Of a stretch of 64,000 bases of DNA, positions 22,991-32,540 are shown one piece after another. The translations under genes and the position numbers were made by a program. The DNA is from Falciphora oryzae. Taxonomy: Eukaryota; Ascomycota; Sordariomycetes; Magnaporthales; Magnaporthaceae. The stretch covers positions 53,567 through 117,566 of the forward strand of contig JNVV01000061.1 in NCBI GenBank assembly GCA_000733355.1, in the 5' to 3' direction. Position 1 is the stretch's first letter; every line of letters starts with the position of its first letter. The notes beneath the pieces are model-generated. The model had not been told where the DNA came from. It saw nothing but the letters and a program-made list of their open reading frames with translations, and searched no databases.

Positions 22991-23064
22991 AAACATAAGC
23001 ACGGCCGCATCCCTTAAGCGGGCCTCGGAAGGTCTCGAAACGCGCCCTAGGAAAAGGAGGATAG

Positions 23065-23359
23065 TGTTACACGGAAGAACCCGTGGACCTAACTAGTCGG
23101 CATCACAAGTCGGCCTTACGGAAGGTCGAAAACCCGCATAGGCGGTCAACGGCCCTAAGGCCAAACGGTGAAAGTCGGAAGGCAGTATAAATCATAAACT
23201 CGATACTTCGCACGGATTACAAAAGGTTTATATAAACCCTGCCATCTCCTATATCCTTCACAAAAGATTCCTTCCTCCTTAAGCATCTCTTAAGCCTATA
23301 GAAAGATTATCTGCAATCTAGAGATTCTTTCTCCAAGCCGTCTTTAACCCCTTGTTACA
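23065..23359 (+). repeat. Gypsy 3' LTR
   Basis: 295 bp, TGTTACACGG...TTGTTACA, followed by TSD GTTAC. Confidence 0.93.
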
Positions 23360-24786
23360 GTTACGGAGCTCCATAAAGAAAGGTAAAATAGTTGTGGGTT
23401 TGGAAGTACGCGATGTGCCCCTAATCTATAGGTATTAGCTTTGCGCATTAATATATTCTTATGCGTATTCATCCACTTACTGGGGTTAACCCTCGCGTAC
23501 AAGGGTATACCGGGCAGGTAGTAACTCGTTCGCCTTTTCGTCGGCATTGTCACTAGGCAACGAATTTAATAATGCAGCGGACATTTCCGCTAATGGGGAG
23601 TTTAGTGGATATAGTAGGGCGAACGATAGCGGGATAGGGGCAACCACGTATTTCGGAGGCCTGGTTACCCGAGCTATTAGCTTTACCTTAATTTTCGTTC
23701 CCGGTTCTTTTTTAACGCTGCGTTTGCGTGCGGGAGCTAATGCCTTTTTACGTAGGGATAGGGTAATAAGTCCTCCGGGGCTGCTTCCTGCCAAGGAAAT
23801 ATCATCCTTAAAGGTGTAAGCTGGTTTTTTGGAAGTAGGAAAATTTGTAAAGGTGTTGGCGAAAAACGACAAGGTGTATTCGGCTTTAATAACTTTAATA
23901 AAAGCATATTAGCTAAAGTAAATGCTTAGGAAAAAGGAAATGTATCGCGTATTTGGGTAAAGCTTACGTAGCAAAAGGCCGAACGAAATTGGGCTTTCGA
24001 TCATATAAGGAATTTCGGTAATGCCGGTTTTATTGCTTTTAACCCCGGCGATTAGAACCTAATCGAGCTTTTTTTGGGTGGGAGAAAATGCATTTTTGTT
24101 TACGATAGATATGATAAGATGTTCGAGTAAAGGGAAAACGTGCTCGGTTAGGTATTAGGCAGGATGGAAAACTTTTAGCGGGGTGATAGCTTAGTAATGC
24201 CGGATCTTTGCAAGGATAAGGTCGTTTTCGTTTTGGTAGTAGTGTTTGCCATAGAAAAAGTTCGTGCTAATAGTAACACTTAATGGTTTGGAAAGTTTTT
24301 TAGTTAACAGCATGCTATGGTTGCGTTTACGCACGGCAAAAGCTGTATCATCGGCCAAAGGTGTTTTTCGTTTGATAGGGAGGGCAGGTAACGATAGGGC
24401 AGGGGTAGGAGATCGTGGTGGGGGAGGTGACGAGACGATAGATAGGTCGACAACCTCGTCGCTAGGGGCAGGGGGCTTGGGAAGGCGATAGCCACAGTCG
24501 GGATAGAATGTAGGAGGAGGATTGGCATAAGCAATGATGGTTGCATGGACTTTCTGCCCACAGTTGGGGACGTCCAGAGGCATGGTGAAGCTGTGAAGCC
24601 ATGTAAAGTGGTGTGAAGGAATGTAAATCTCTGCTCACCGGTTTGCATCTCTAAGCTCGATTTAAATAGCCGAAAAATGGCAAGGATGTAATGGTTCGGC
24701 TATTGACATTGATTTGGGCTGTGCGCTTGCTAAATTTGGATGTTGCACGCCTCTGGCCCACATGGGCGTGAGTCTAGCTGCCATTT

Positions 24787-24810
24787 TTGGGTTTTGTCTC
24801 GTCGGGCCTT
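24787..24810 (-). repeat. Inner block of the right terminal repeat of the big element
   Basis: TTGGGTTTTGTCTCGTCGGG then CCTT, the exact reverse complement of 4367-4390. Confidence 0.85.
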
Positions 24811-24820
24811 ATCCCCTTAA

Positions 24821-26848
24821 GTGCGGTTAACCACCCGACCGCCAAAAGCGGCTAGAGGATCTGCAACGTACCCCTGTTTGTTGTTGTGACCCGTGCGGTA
24901 CGTTTTACGGGAGCGCGTTGAAACTCGCCCGACGTGATTTTTGGTGTGAATCTGGCTGCATCAACTACGTTAGGCTTCAAAGCAACAGCAAAATGGAGCC
25001 TCTTCAACAGCCAGTTGAGGCTATTCCCGAGCCTACCGACGCCGGCACCGTAAGGCCGGCGGTCCCTCCCGTGCAATCTGCAGGCACCCACTTCGAGCCC
25101 TTGCAAATCCACGAGATTGATCCCGTCTTTGCCGGCCTCCCGGCGACTCCCCTTGAGCTTTTCCTTCTCTTTTTGCCTGGTTTTTTGGTAGAGAAATGGG
25201 TGTGCTGGACCAATGATTTTGAGCCGGGAAAGCCAGGGCCGGGCCCGGCAGAAAAGCACGGGAAAAGTCGACGTTCTGATCGGTGGAAGCCTACCAACGT
25301 GGCGGAGGTTTATCTGCTGATCGGGATATTAATTTTTATGTCAGTTCATCCTGAAAAGGATATAAAAACGTATTGGAAAACGACTGCAGAAGGGCCGGAT
25401 TACGCATTTACTCGCCTGATATTTCGCGATCGCTTTGAGATATTGTATCGCCGCCTCCGGATCTGGTGCGAGGAATCGTTGCCGTCACCGCCAACACGCA
25501 AAGGAACCGCTGACGCCGCGGTTTTTCGTCGAGTCGATAAGTGGTCTAGACAGATCCAAGTCGTTAGTACAGATCTGTTGGCTGCGGGATCATTGGTGGT
25601 AGTTGACGAGGCGATGATCCGGTATACCGGCCGCAGTAAAGAGATTACGACGATACCTTCAAAGCCGACTCCCGTTGGCTTCCGCGTGTGGGTTGCTGCA
25701 ACGAACTTTGGGTACTTTCTCAATTGGCTTTGGCACGTTAACGAGAGAGGGCCAGTCGACTTGCTACCGCTGCCGCGCAAAGGAGAGGACGTACCGGAAT
25801 CTCTGCTCAATAAGACCCAACAGGTTGTCTGGACTTTAATGCGACGCCTGCAGCAAAAGTGGCCAGCGCTGACGATTCACCTATTCCTCGACAATCTTTT
25901 CGGATCTCCGCAATTGTATCGGGCTTTGCGACGGCAAGGTATCGGCGCGACGGGCACGGCGGCCATAAACTCCGGGTTCTATCAGCCGCTGATTGAAGCC
26001 AAAAAGCGCGATAAAGTTGACGGTGCGATACCCTGGGGATCCCTCACGTTAGTGCCAACGCCGGATTCAGAAGTTAATCAGATCGCGTGGAAAGATAACG
26101 GGCTCGTCACCTTCTTCTCAACCGTTTTTACCGGGCACGAGCAGGCCTTGCGAGCCCTCCGGAGGCGGCCCAAGAAGACCTCGAAGGCAGGGCGAGCCGC
26201 GCGCCGAGTTTTTGGCGACGATCTTGTGAAGGAATTGTTAATTCCGCCGGTAACTTGGGCCTACAACCACAATATGGGCGGGGTTGATCTCGGTGATCAG
26301 CTTCGATCTGGATGCGCGTTCGATCACCGGTATCGCAGAGGCTCGTGGCAGTCGCTCGCTTGGGGTTTTCTACTCCAAGTGATCTGCGTCAACACGTATA
26401 TCTTGCAGCGCGACGGTCAGCCCTCCTTCCCTTCAATCGCCTCGCAGTCGGACTGGCGCCTCGCAGTCGCGCGGGCGTTGTTTGACAAGTACGGCGGCGA
26501 GGCGCGCTCTCGGAAGCGATCGGTTGCGGCTACGATTACTAGCGAAGATACGCCTATCAGCAAGCACTTTATGGTGCATAGAGGAAAGCGATCGGATTGC
26601 TCTGCTTGCAGAGGGGTGCAGAGGCTCACCAACAAAAAACGCGCGTTGGCGACTACCGACGGCAACGCGATCAAGCCTCCTGGGCGGACGAGATACGGGT
26701 GCGAGTTTTGTGACGTACCGCTTTGTAACAACGACTTCTGCTGGTACCTTTACCACGGGCTGGATAAGGCGGAGTTGGAAGTACCGAAAAAATGAACGTT
26801 TTTATTGGCTGACGCGCGTAGGATCGGCGGTCGGGTGGTTAACCGCAC
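24821..26848 (+). mobile_element. piggyBac-type DNA transposon
   Basis: Perfect 23-bp terminal inverted repeats begin GTGCGGTTAACCACCCGACC (24821-24843, mirrored at 26826-26848). Outside them are TTAA (24817-24820) on the left and TCAA (26849-26852) on the right; piggyBac elements duplicate TTAA, so one copy has changed by a single transition. Total length is 2028 bp with one long transposase ORF. The element sits in the right terminal repeat of the big element, splitting its inner and outer blocks. Confidence 0.9.
24918..26795 (+). CDS. piggyBac transposase (DDE_Tnp_1_7), intact
   Basis: A single ORF of 625 codons without introns; a second Met (MEPLQQPVEA) near 24993 could also start it. 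The core holds three Asp candidates: VVDEAMIRYTGRS (about residue 227), HLFLDNLFGSPQLYRAL (about 318) and NHNMGGVDLGDQLRSG (about 452). The C-terminus is a Cys-rich domain (CSACRGVQ near 560, then CEFCDVPLCNNDFCWYLYH), as piggyBac proteins use to bind their ends. It cleaves and rejoins DNA at TTAA sites without leaving footprints. In contrast to every other element of the nest, it shows no premature TAG/TAA, so it arrived late or escaped RIP. It may still be active, given both perfect TIRs. Confidence 0.93.
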   Translation: MKLARRDFWCESGCINYVRLQSNSKMEPLQQPVEAIPEPTDAGTVRPAVPPVQSAGTHFEPLQIHEIDPVFAGLPATPLELFLLFLPGFLVEKWVCWTNDFEPGKPGPGPAEKHGKSRRSDRWKPTNVAEVYLLIGILIFMSVHPEKDIKTYWKTTAEGPDYAFTRLIFRDRFEILYRRLRIWCEESLPSPPTRKGTADAAVFRRVDKWSRQIQVVSTDLLAAGSLVVVDEAMIRYTGRSKEITTIPSKPTPVGFRVWVAATNFGYFLNWLWHVNERGPVDLLPLPRKGEDVPESLLNKTQQVVWTLMRRLQQKWPALTIHLFLDNLFGSPQLYRALRRQGIGATGTAAINSGFYQPLIEAKKRDKVDGAIPWGSLTLVPTPDSEVNQIAWKDNGLVTFFSTVFTGHEQALRALRRRPKKTSKAGRAARRVFGDDLVKELLIPPVTWAYNHNMGGVDLGDQLRSGCAFDHRYRRGSWQSLAWGFLLQVICVNTYILQRDGQPSFPSIASQSDWRLAVARALFDKYGGEARSRKRSVAATITSEDTPISKHFMVHRGKRSDCSACRGVQRLTNKKRALATTDGNAIKPPGRTRYGCEFCDVPLCNNDFCWYLYHGLDKAELEVPKK

Positions 26849-26856
26849 TCAAGGGG

Positions 26857-26869
26857 ATGCACTGCCGTA
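26857..26869 (-). repeat. Outer block of the right terminal repeat of the big element
   Basis: ATGCACTGCCGTA, reverse complement of 4354-4366, followed by TSD GGTGGG at 26870-26875. Confidence 0.78.
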
Positions 26870-26875
26870 GGTGGG

Positions 26876-27854
26876 CCCCACACCGAGCTTCGATCCGAGT
26901 CCATGCACCGGCTCGAGTTCTGGGGTTGTTGTCGTCGCGTCAGGCTCAAAGTTGGCCGATGATGACGGTCTGGCCACCGGCCTTGATTGTATGTTTGGTC
27001 CAGGCCTCGACGGTCGCGTTCAGTGCAGGATGCCACAAGTCTGATGAACAAAGCCGTCTGGCCCAGCTCTTGTAACGGTTCGGGCGACCATTGTCGCAAA
27101 CGCAAGGAACTCCCATCAGGCAGGTCCTCCCCGCACTCAGCAGGAGTAACAGGCTGTGCCTGGTTCAAACGGACGGCACTTAGCGCAGGGTACAGGTCTG
27201 CGCCGCCTTCGGTGCGGGCCGACCAGGGCTCCTCCCCCTGGACTCCCACGCTGCCGGAGCTCCACATTGCCGTGCAACGGTGGCTCGCGCGCAGGTTGGC
27301 AGACCGACGCCCGCCCGCCGACAAGGGGTGAAGTCTTGGGAAGTTGGGCGGAACAGCAGACGCGAGCTGGAGCCAATTGCTCTGGGCGGTTTAACGCGGC
27401 AGTGTCGGCTTGCGGCTGAGGCCTCGATGGCCCAAGGGCAACGAAAAGGCCCAGCATTTTGGTGCGGGGTCAGTCAGAGCCGCGAGTCCGTAAGAGAAGG
27501 CCGACACAGATTCTCACCATGTCGAATACAAGCCAGAACGACAACGAATCCGAAGCCCACGCTCCTCCAAACTCACCGGTGAGCTACCCTCAAGCCAACT
27601 GACTGGCTGGAGTCTCCTTAGGGTTGGTCCAGCCTCACCGGTTAGCGCCGAGCTGGCTGGTGCTAAAATTAGCCCGTTCCAAATCCAAATCGTCGGGCGG
27701 CAAAAGAGCGGTCGAGGGAGAGGCCCAACTTCACAAACCCAGCTCACCTCGCCAAAACCCATATTTACGGAATACAGCCCACACGGACCCCACGCGGACC
27801 CGGAGTGACGGGATTTCAAGCGACCTTCTGGAGCCGACTCCGGCGCAATAACCG
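26876..27854. other. Gene-free stretch upstream of the NLR gene
   Basis: GC-rich sequence with open frames on both strands that show no family motif and mirror one another. I take it as intergenic space plus the promoter and 5' leader of the PNP_UDP-NACHT gene. Confidence 0.4.
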
Positions 27855-30800
27855 ATGAACCCAACCCGGCCGCAGCGCCCAGCTGCGCGGGCCGACTTCG
27901 AGATTGCCGTCATCTGCGCTCTCCCAATCGAAGCCGATGCCGTCGACGCCCTCTTCGACCACCACTGGGACGATGACGGACCCCCTTACGACAAAGCCGC
28001 GGGCGATCCCAACGCGTACTCCACCGGTGCCATCGACCGCCATAACGTCGTCCTCGCACACATGCCAGGCATGGGCAAGGCCAACGCCGCCGTCGCCGCC
28101 AACTGCCGCGCGAGCTTCCCCAACATTAAGCTCGCCCTCGTCGTTGGCGTTTGCGGTATCGCTCCCTTCCGTCCCGGCAGCAGCGGGACGGCCGAAACTG
28201 TACTGGGCGACGTTATCGTCAGCGATGGTGTCGTACAGTACGACCTCGGACGGCGACTGCCCGAACAGTTCGTGACGAAGGATACGCTTCTAGACGCCCT
28301 AGGCAGGCCGAACACCGAGATCCGCTCGCTGCTCGCCAAGCTCAAGGGCCTCCGTGGCCAGAAGATGCTACAGAGCAAGATGGCCGGCTATATGGACGTT
28401 CTCCGGGCCGAGCCGGATTTGGCGGCCGTGTACCCCGGTGCTGCGCGGGACAGACTCTTCAAGATGACGTATCGCCATGTGAGCGACGGGAAGTCATGCG
28501 GGGAATGCGGTTGCGACGGCGAGCTGGTACCGCGTACCCGCCTCGAGCAGGGCGACGGACAGCCCGCGGTTCACTTTGGCCTGATTGCGTCGGGCGATAC
28601 GGTCATAAAGTCGGGCGAGGACCGCGACGCCATCGCACGGCGCGCCGGTGTCATAGGGTTTGAAATGGAGGGCGCCGGTGTTTGGGATAGCTTCCCTTGC
28701 GTGGTGATCAAGGGTGCCTGCGACTACGCGGACAGCCACAAGGACAAAGCGTGGCAGCGGTACGCGGCGGCGACGGCGGCGGCATGTATGAAGGCTTTCT
28801 TGGGCCACTGGGTGCCTTCAACGCGAGGTATGTGATGTTCTACCAAGTTTGCCCGAGGTGTTTGCTGATTTTATTAGAGTCCGTCCCTACCGGGGAGCAG
28901 CCTGCTGGCCCTTGGCGTAGCGACGCGTCGAAGTCCGTTTTCGGCAATCATGGTCCAGGCACCCTGAACGCTCACACCGCAGTTGCTTCTTCTGGCAACC
29001 CGCCCTTCGACGTAGAAGAATTGCTCTTGAAGGAGAAAAAGGAGAAACAAGGTTAGCCCACTTGTTTTCCAAGACACTTTACTGTTGAGACTGACAGGGA
29101 ATAGCGTGTCTGCAGTCCCTTTGCTTCCTGAACATCGACACTCGCCGGCAAGACATCGCCTCAGCCCACCCCACGACTTGCGATTGGTTTTTCAAAACCG
29201 ACGAGTTTCGACAGTGGCACGACCGCACCGACCTTCCAAACCATAATGGGGTGCTCTGGGTCAAGGGAAACCCTGGGACAGGGAAGTCGACATTGATGAA
29301 GCATACTCTAGGACACTGCCAGCGGGTTCTCGAGGACTACACTATTGCAGCGTACTTTTTCAATGCACGAGGCGACGCCTTTGAGAAGACGCCTTTCGGC
29401 ATGCTACGTTCGCTGGTATACCAACTAATCGACAAAGCATCTTCCTCGTACGAACGCTTCATTCCTATCTTCCGCAAGAAACAAGAAAGACACCGAGGAG
29501 ATTGGGAGTGGCGGGAAGCGGACTTGAGAGAGTTTCTCCTCTCGGAGATACAGGGCGGCCAGTCAAAACCGCTGCTCCTTCTTGTCGATGCGTTGGATGA
29601 ATGCAGCGAGTCACATGTGCGGGACGTTGTGGGATTCCTCGAAGAGTTGAGTGTCACGGCCAGTGGCGCCAAGACTACGCTCAACATCTGTCTATCGAGC
29701 CGCCATTATCCGCATATCAGCATGAAAAGATATCGGGAGCTGGTCGTGGAAAAGAGGAAAGAGCATGACAAAGACATTGCCACCTATGTCTGCGACAAAT
29801 TAACGAAACGGGACGAGAAAATTGAAAGGGACGTGCTCGCCAAAGCAGCTGGTGTTTTCATGTGGGTCGTGCTCGTCGTTACAATGCTGAACACGGCATA
29901 TGACAAGGGCAAGATTGAGGCCATGCATCGGAAGTTACGCGAGGTGCCTGATGACCTCGACAAACTATTCGGGACGCTCCTCGGCAAAGACAACCCGGAC
30001 AAGCGTGAGACCATCCTCATGCTACAGTGGGTTTTGTTCGCAAGACGACCGTTGAAGCCGGAAGAGCTGTACCATGCCATGCTGGCTGGAACGGATGCCG
30101 ACAACCTAGGAGCTTGGGATCCATCAAGGATAACACGTGATGATATCGACGGCGTATCACCGACTCCTCAAGAGGTCTTATCGAGGTACGCAAAGGCAAA
30201 GCAGAGACTGTGCAGTTTATCCACGAAACTGTCAACGACTTCCTCCTCCGGAACCAACGGCTACAGATGCTGGATGCGGCGCTCGAGTCAAATCTCGTCG
30301 GAACCAGCTACGATCGTCTGAAAGACTGCTGCATGGCGTACATTATGATGAACGCACTGCCACAACCTGATGATCGGGTGCAAACGGAGAGCTTTGGGTT
30401 TAATTACCCGTTTTTGGAATATGCGTCGGAGCATGTTTTCGACCACGCCGAGGCAGCGGAAGCACAACATATCGGGCAGGCTGAGTTTCTGCGGCAGCTC
30501 AAAGAGAAGCACGACACCCTGGAGCGAGTGTGGCTGTTTCATAACGCATTCGAAAGGAATTCTGGTCCGGGATGTCCCGCAGGCGTCGATTTGCTATCCA
30601 TAACGGTCTTTCATGGTCATAAAAACCTTCTGAAGTTTTTGCTCCAAAAAGGCGCTGACGTCAACGCTCAGGGCGGACTTTGTGGCACGGCGCTGCAAGC
30701 GGCGGCAGGCAACGGCAAGGACGAAATCGTGGCGATGCTGCTCGAAAAAGGGGCCGACGTTAACACTCAAAGCGGGCCTTTTAACACGGCGTCACAAACG

Positions 30801-31121
30801 GCTGCAAATAAAAGCGAGGAAGAGATTGTGGCGATGCTGCTCGAAAAGGAGGCCAACGTTGACGCTCAAAGCGGACCTTTGATCATGGCGCTACAAATGG
30901 GGATATTCAAAGGCGAGAAAGAAATCTTGGCGATGCTGCTCGAAAAGGGGACCGACGTTAATGCTCAGGGCGGACTTTGGGGCACGGCGCTACAAGTGGC
31001 TGCCTCCAGAGGCAGCATGGAGACCCCGGCGAGCCTCGTTGACAAAATAGCCTTTGGTGCCCTGCTTAAGGCAGCTGCAATCCTAGCTATGATGTTAATG
31101 TTCTTATGGTTCAGCTGGTAG
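27855..31121 (+). CDS. PNP_UDP-NACHT-ankyrin NLR receptor, one frameshift
   Basis: Exon 1 (27855-28827) encodes a PNP_UDP nucleoside-phosphorylase-like domain (FEIAVICALPIEADAVDALF, ALVVGVCGIAPF, GFEMEGAGVWDSFPCVVIKG). An intron at 28828-28877 (GTATGT...TTAG), exon 2 and an intron at 29052-29104 (GTTAGC...ATAG) lead to CLQSLCFLNIDTRRQDI, the usual NLR linker. NACHT follows with Walker A GNPGTGKST (about residue 438) and Walker B LLLVDALDEC (about 545). Near 30150 the frame shifts by one base before DSSRGLIEVRKGKAETVQFI. The C-terminus has four or five near-identical ankyrin repeats (AMLLEKGADVN) and ends in a 23-residue hydrophobic segment (30210-31121). Such receptors act in fungal heterokaryon and non-self recognition. 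The frameshift makes this allele broken unless it is an assembly error. Confidence 0.85.
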
Positions 31122-31550
31122 GGCTTCTCAAGCGGTTAGCACGTTAGGGGAGACAAGATCAGGATAGCTCGGAAGGTCCGCCAGACTGAAAGCAGCAGAA
31201 AGAGGCAAAGGCAGCGGCCGAGAGGGAGAAGGAGGGAGCTTCCTTAAACCAGCAGATGGTCGGTGACACTGCGTGAGCCAGGCACCTTAGGTCAGGCACC
31301 CTACCAGGTACCAGCTAGCTATCCAGGATTCCAAGATGGCATCCTCAAGCAAGACCCCAAGCCTCCGCCCCGATTGGGTGCTAGCGATCGGCTCCGACGT
31401 CCAGTAAGCCCCGACTCTCCGACTCCCACCCACGACTTGGACCAACCTGTGAAGACGCGAGGAGGCTAATAGATTACACCTTTTTTCAGTGTTGCTCGCG
31501 ACTGTGCTTGGTTTTCCACATACACACCGTTCCCAACCTTTGCATCTACC
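31122..31550. other. Intergenic stretch, nothing recognised
   Basis: Lies between the NLR stop and the kinase-like pseudogene. It includes a purine-rich run (31190-31250) and no coding signal. Confidence 0.4.
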
Positions 31551-32540
31551 ATGATAGGGAGCCCGCTCGTAGCGCTCGAGATTGGCGACGCTCAACTCCC
31601 AGTCGAGCTGTTCCCGAAGCGCTCTGGCCCCGGAGCCCACGGTAACCTTCATCTACGGAACGTCCTCGTGCCCACCGGCGTCTGCAACCCGTGGCCCGTC
31701 GAAGCCGTCTACGAAGTTGGAGATACGGACAAGTCGCCAATGAACGGCGACAACTTGGCGAGCTGGCCCCCAGTGAACGCATCTCGCCTGAACCCGACAG
31801 AGTAGTCAGGCTGTGGATGGGTGCTGGTGAGAGGGATCGAGTTGTCCTACCCTTCGTTGACGCTCTCTGTCAGGATGTCAAGGTGTTTTGCGCCAAATCG
31901 AGGTCACCTGGATCGAATGCCTCGGAGACATTGGCCGGTACCGGATGGCGATCGAGAACGACGATATCCGGGATCGAGAAATGTGGACCTCTGTGAGTCG
32001 CCATTGGCATTCCCTGGCATCCGACAAGGCCCCAACCGAAGGCCGCCTTTACCATCTCGCAATCCCCGCCCACCCCAACCCGCTGCAGCAGTTGCACTAT
32101 TACTCGGTTTGGCTTCCGACGTCTTCGAGCACCTGCAAAACGAATCTACGAGAATCGTCATGTCTATCTCTTGGAGGTCCCACAGAACCCAATTGCAAGC
32201 CGGCTGTCGTTCTGGACGCCGCAACTCGTTCGCTCCTGGCTACAGCGATTACGGCCAGAGTGGTTCTTGCCGAAAAGCGTCATTCTAAAGGAGCGAAACC
32301 CCCCAAAACGCTGATGGTTACGAAAACGAAATAGCGGCCTACCAGCATCTTCAACATCCGCAAGGCCACTGCATCCCGCGTATGTTTGGCGGGGCGGCCA
32401 GCTACGACAACGAGCGAGCCAGATACCAGATGAGCAAGCGGCCGATTCCTGCTACTCTCTTGGAAAACGTCGAAGGAATGTCGCTAGACAGTCTTCCAAT
32501 TGGAGAGCTCGCAGGCCCTCGCGAAGGCACGCGCCTGCTT
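31551..32540 (+). pseudogene. Fungal kinase-like protein, heavily frameshifted
   Basis: Coding-like pieces follow one another in changing frames. First is LPVELFPKRSGPGAHGNLHL (from 31600), then DRVVRLWMGAGERDRVVLPF (from 31796), VTWIECLGDIGRYRMAIEND (from 31900), LASDVFEHLQNE (32110), and LLEVPQNPIASRLSFWTPQL through RPEWFLPKSVILKERNP (32170-32300). The last is YENEIAAYQHLQ then IPRMFG and ATLLENVEGMSLDSLP (32320-32505). The last two resemble the N-lobe of fungal protein-kinase-like proteins (VILKER as the VAIK-type Lys strand, NEIAAY as the alpha-C Glu, LLENVEG as hinge). At least four single-base frameshifts but few stops: decay by indels rather than RIP, or homopolymer errors in the assembly. 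The catalytic loop is absent. Confidence 0.45.

Larger units (their letters stand above)
16366..23359 (+). mobile_element. Full-length Ty3/Gypsy chromovirus, TSD GTTAC
   Basis: The LTRs 16366-16660 and 23065-23359 (295 bp each; TGTCACACGG or TGTTACACGG to TTGTTACA) are flanked by GTTAC (16361-16365, 23360-23364). Length is 6994 bp. A purine tract (GGAAAAGGAGGATAG) lies before the 3' LTR. Domain order is Gag, zinc knuckle, protease, RT, RNase H, integrase, chromodomain. It sits inside the zinc-ribbon gene of the big element. Coding is destroyed by TAG/TAA stops and by Asp-to-Asn changes at active sites. Confidence 0.94.
16244..24583 (-). pseudogene. Zinc-ribbon gene of the big element, split by Gypsy
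   Basis: The ATG at 24583 (minus) opens MPLDVPNCGQKVHATI, then TFYPDCGYRLPKPP: a pair of CPxCG-like knuckles, each with one Cys lost. A Pro/Ser-rich linker follows, then a globular-looking part (TISTNFFYGKHYYQNENDLI, GITEIPYMIESPISFGLLLR) and a basic tail (RKKALAPARKRSVKKE). TAG/TAA stops are scattered. At 23365 the Gypsy interrupts; beyond its other TSD copy the same frame goes on from 16360 (MELRN then KRGRALFTGASK) to a stop near 16244. That is 62 bp from the convergent integrase stop. Function is unknown; two zinc knuckles suggest nucleic-acid binding. Confidence 0.55.
4354..26869. mobile_element. 22.5-kb nested DNA transposon with rve-type integrase, 6-bp TSD
   Basis: The outer ends are inverted copies of TACGGCAGTGCAT (4354-4366 and 26857-26869), and GGTGGG is duplicated directly outside both (4348-4353 and 26870-26875). 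A second inverted block beginning AAGGCCCGACGAGACAAAAC follows inside (4367-4390; mirrored at 24787-24810). On the right the two blocks are now separated by a piggyBac element. Removing the four later insertions (solo LTR, Copia, Gypsy, piggyBac, each with its TSD copy) leaves about 5.3 kb. That core carries three genes: Cys-rich plus strand, integrase plus strand, zinc-ribbon minus strand. A 6-bp TSD with an rve-like integrase recalls the IS3EU superfamily, but that assignment is inference. All three genes are interrupted or RIP-damaged, so this copy is dead. Confidence 0.8.

Noticed and set aside
4366..24811. A separate element bounded by the inner inverted repeats with a TA or AT duplication
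   Set aside because: Possible, but the additional outer inverted block and the 6-bp GGTGGG repeat are better explained by one element whose right end was split by piggyBac.
30140..30210. An intron at the NACHT/ankyrin frame change
   Set aside because: The protein text is continuous apart from one base; there is no room or acceptor/branch signal for an intron.
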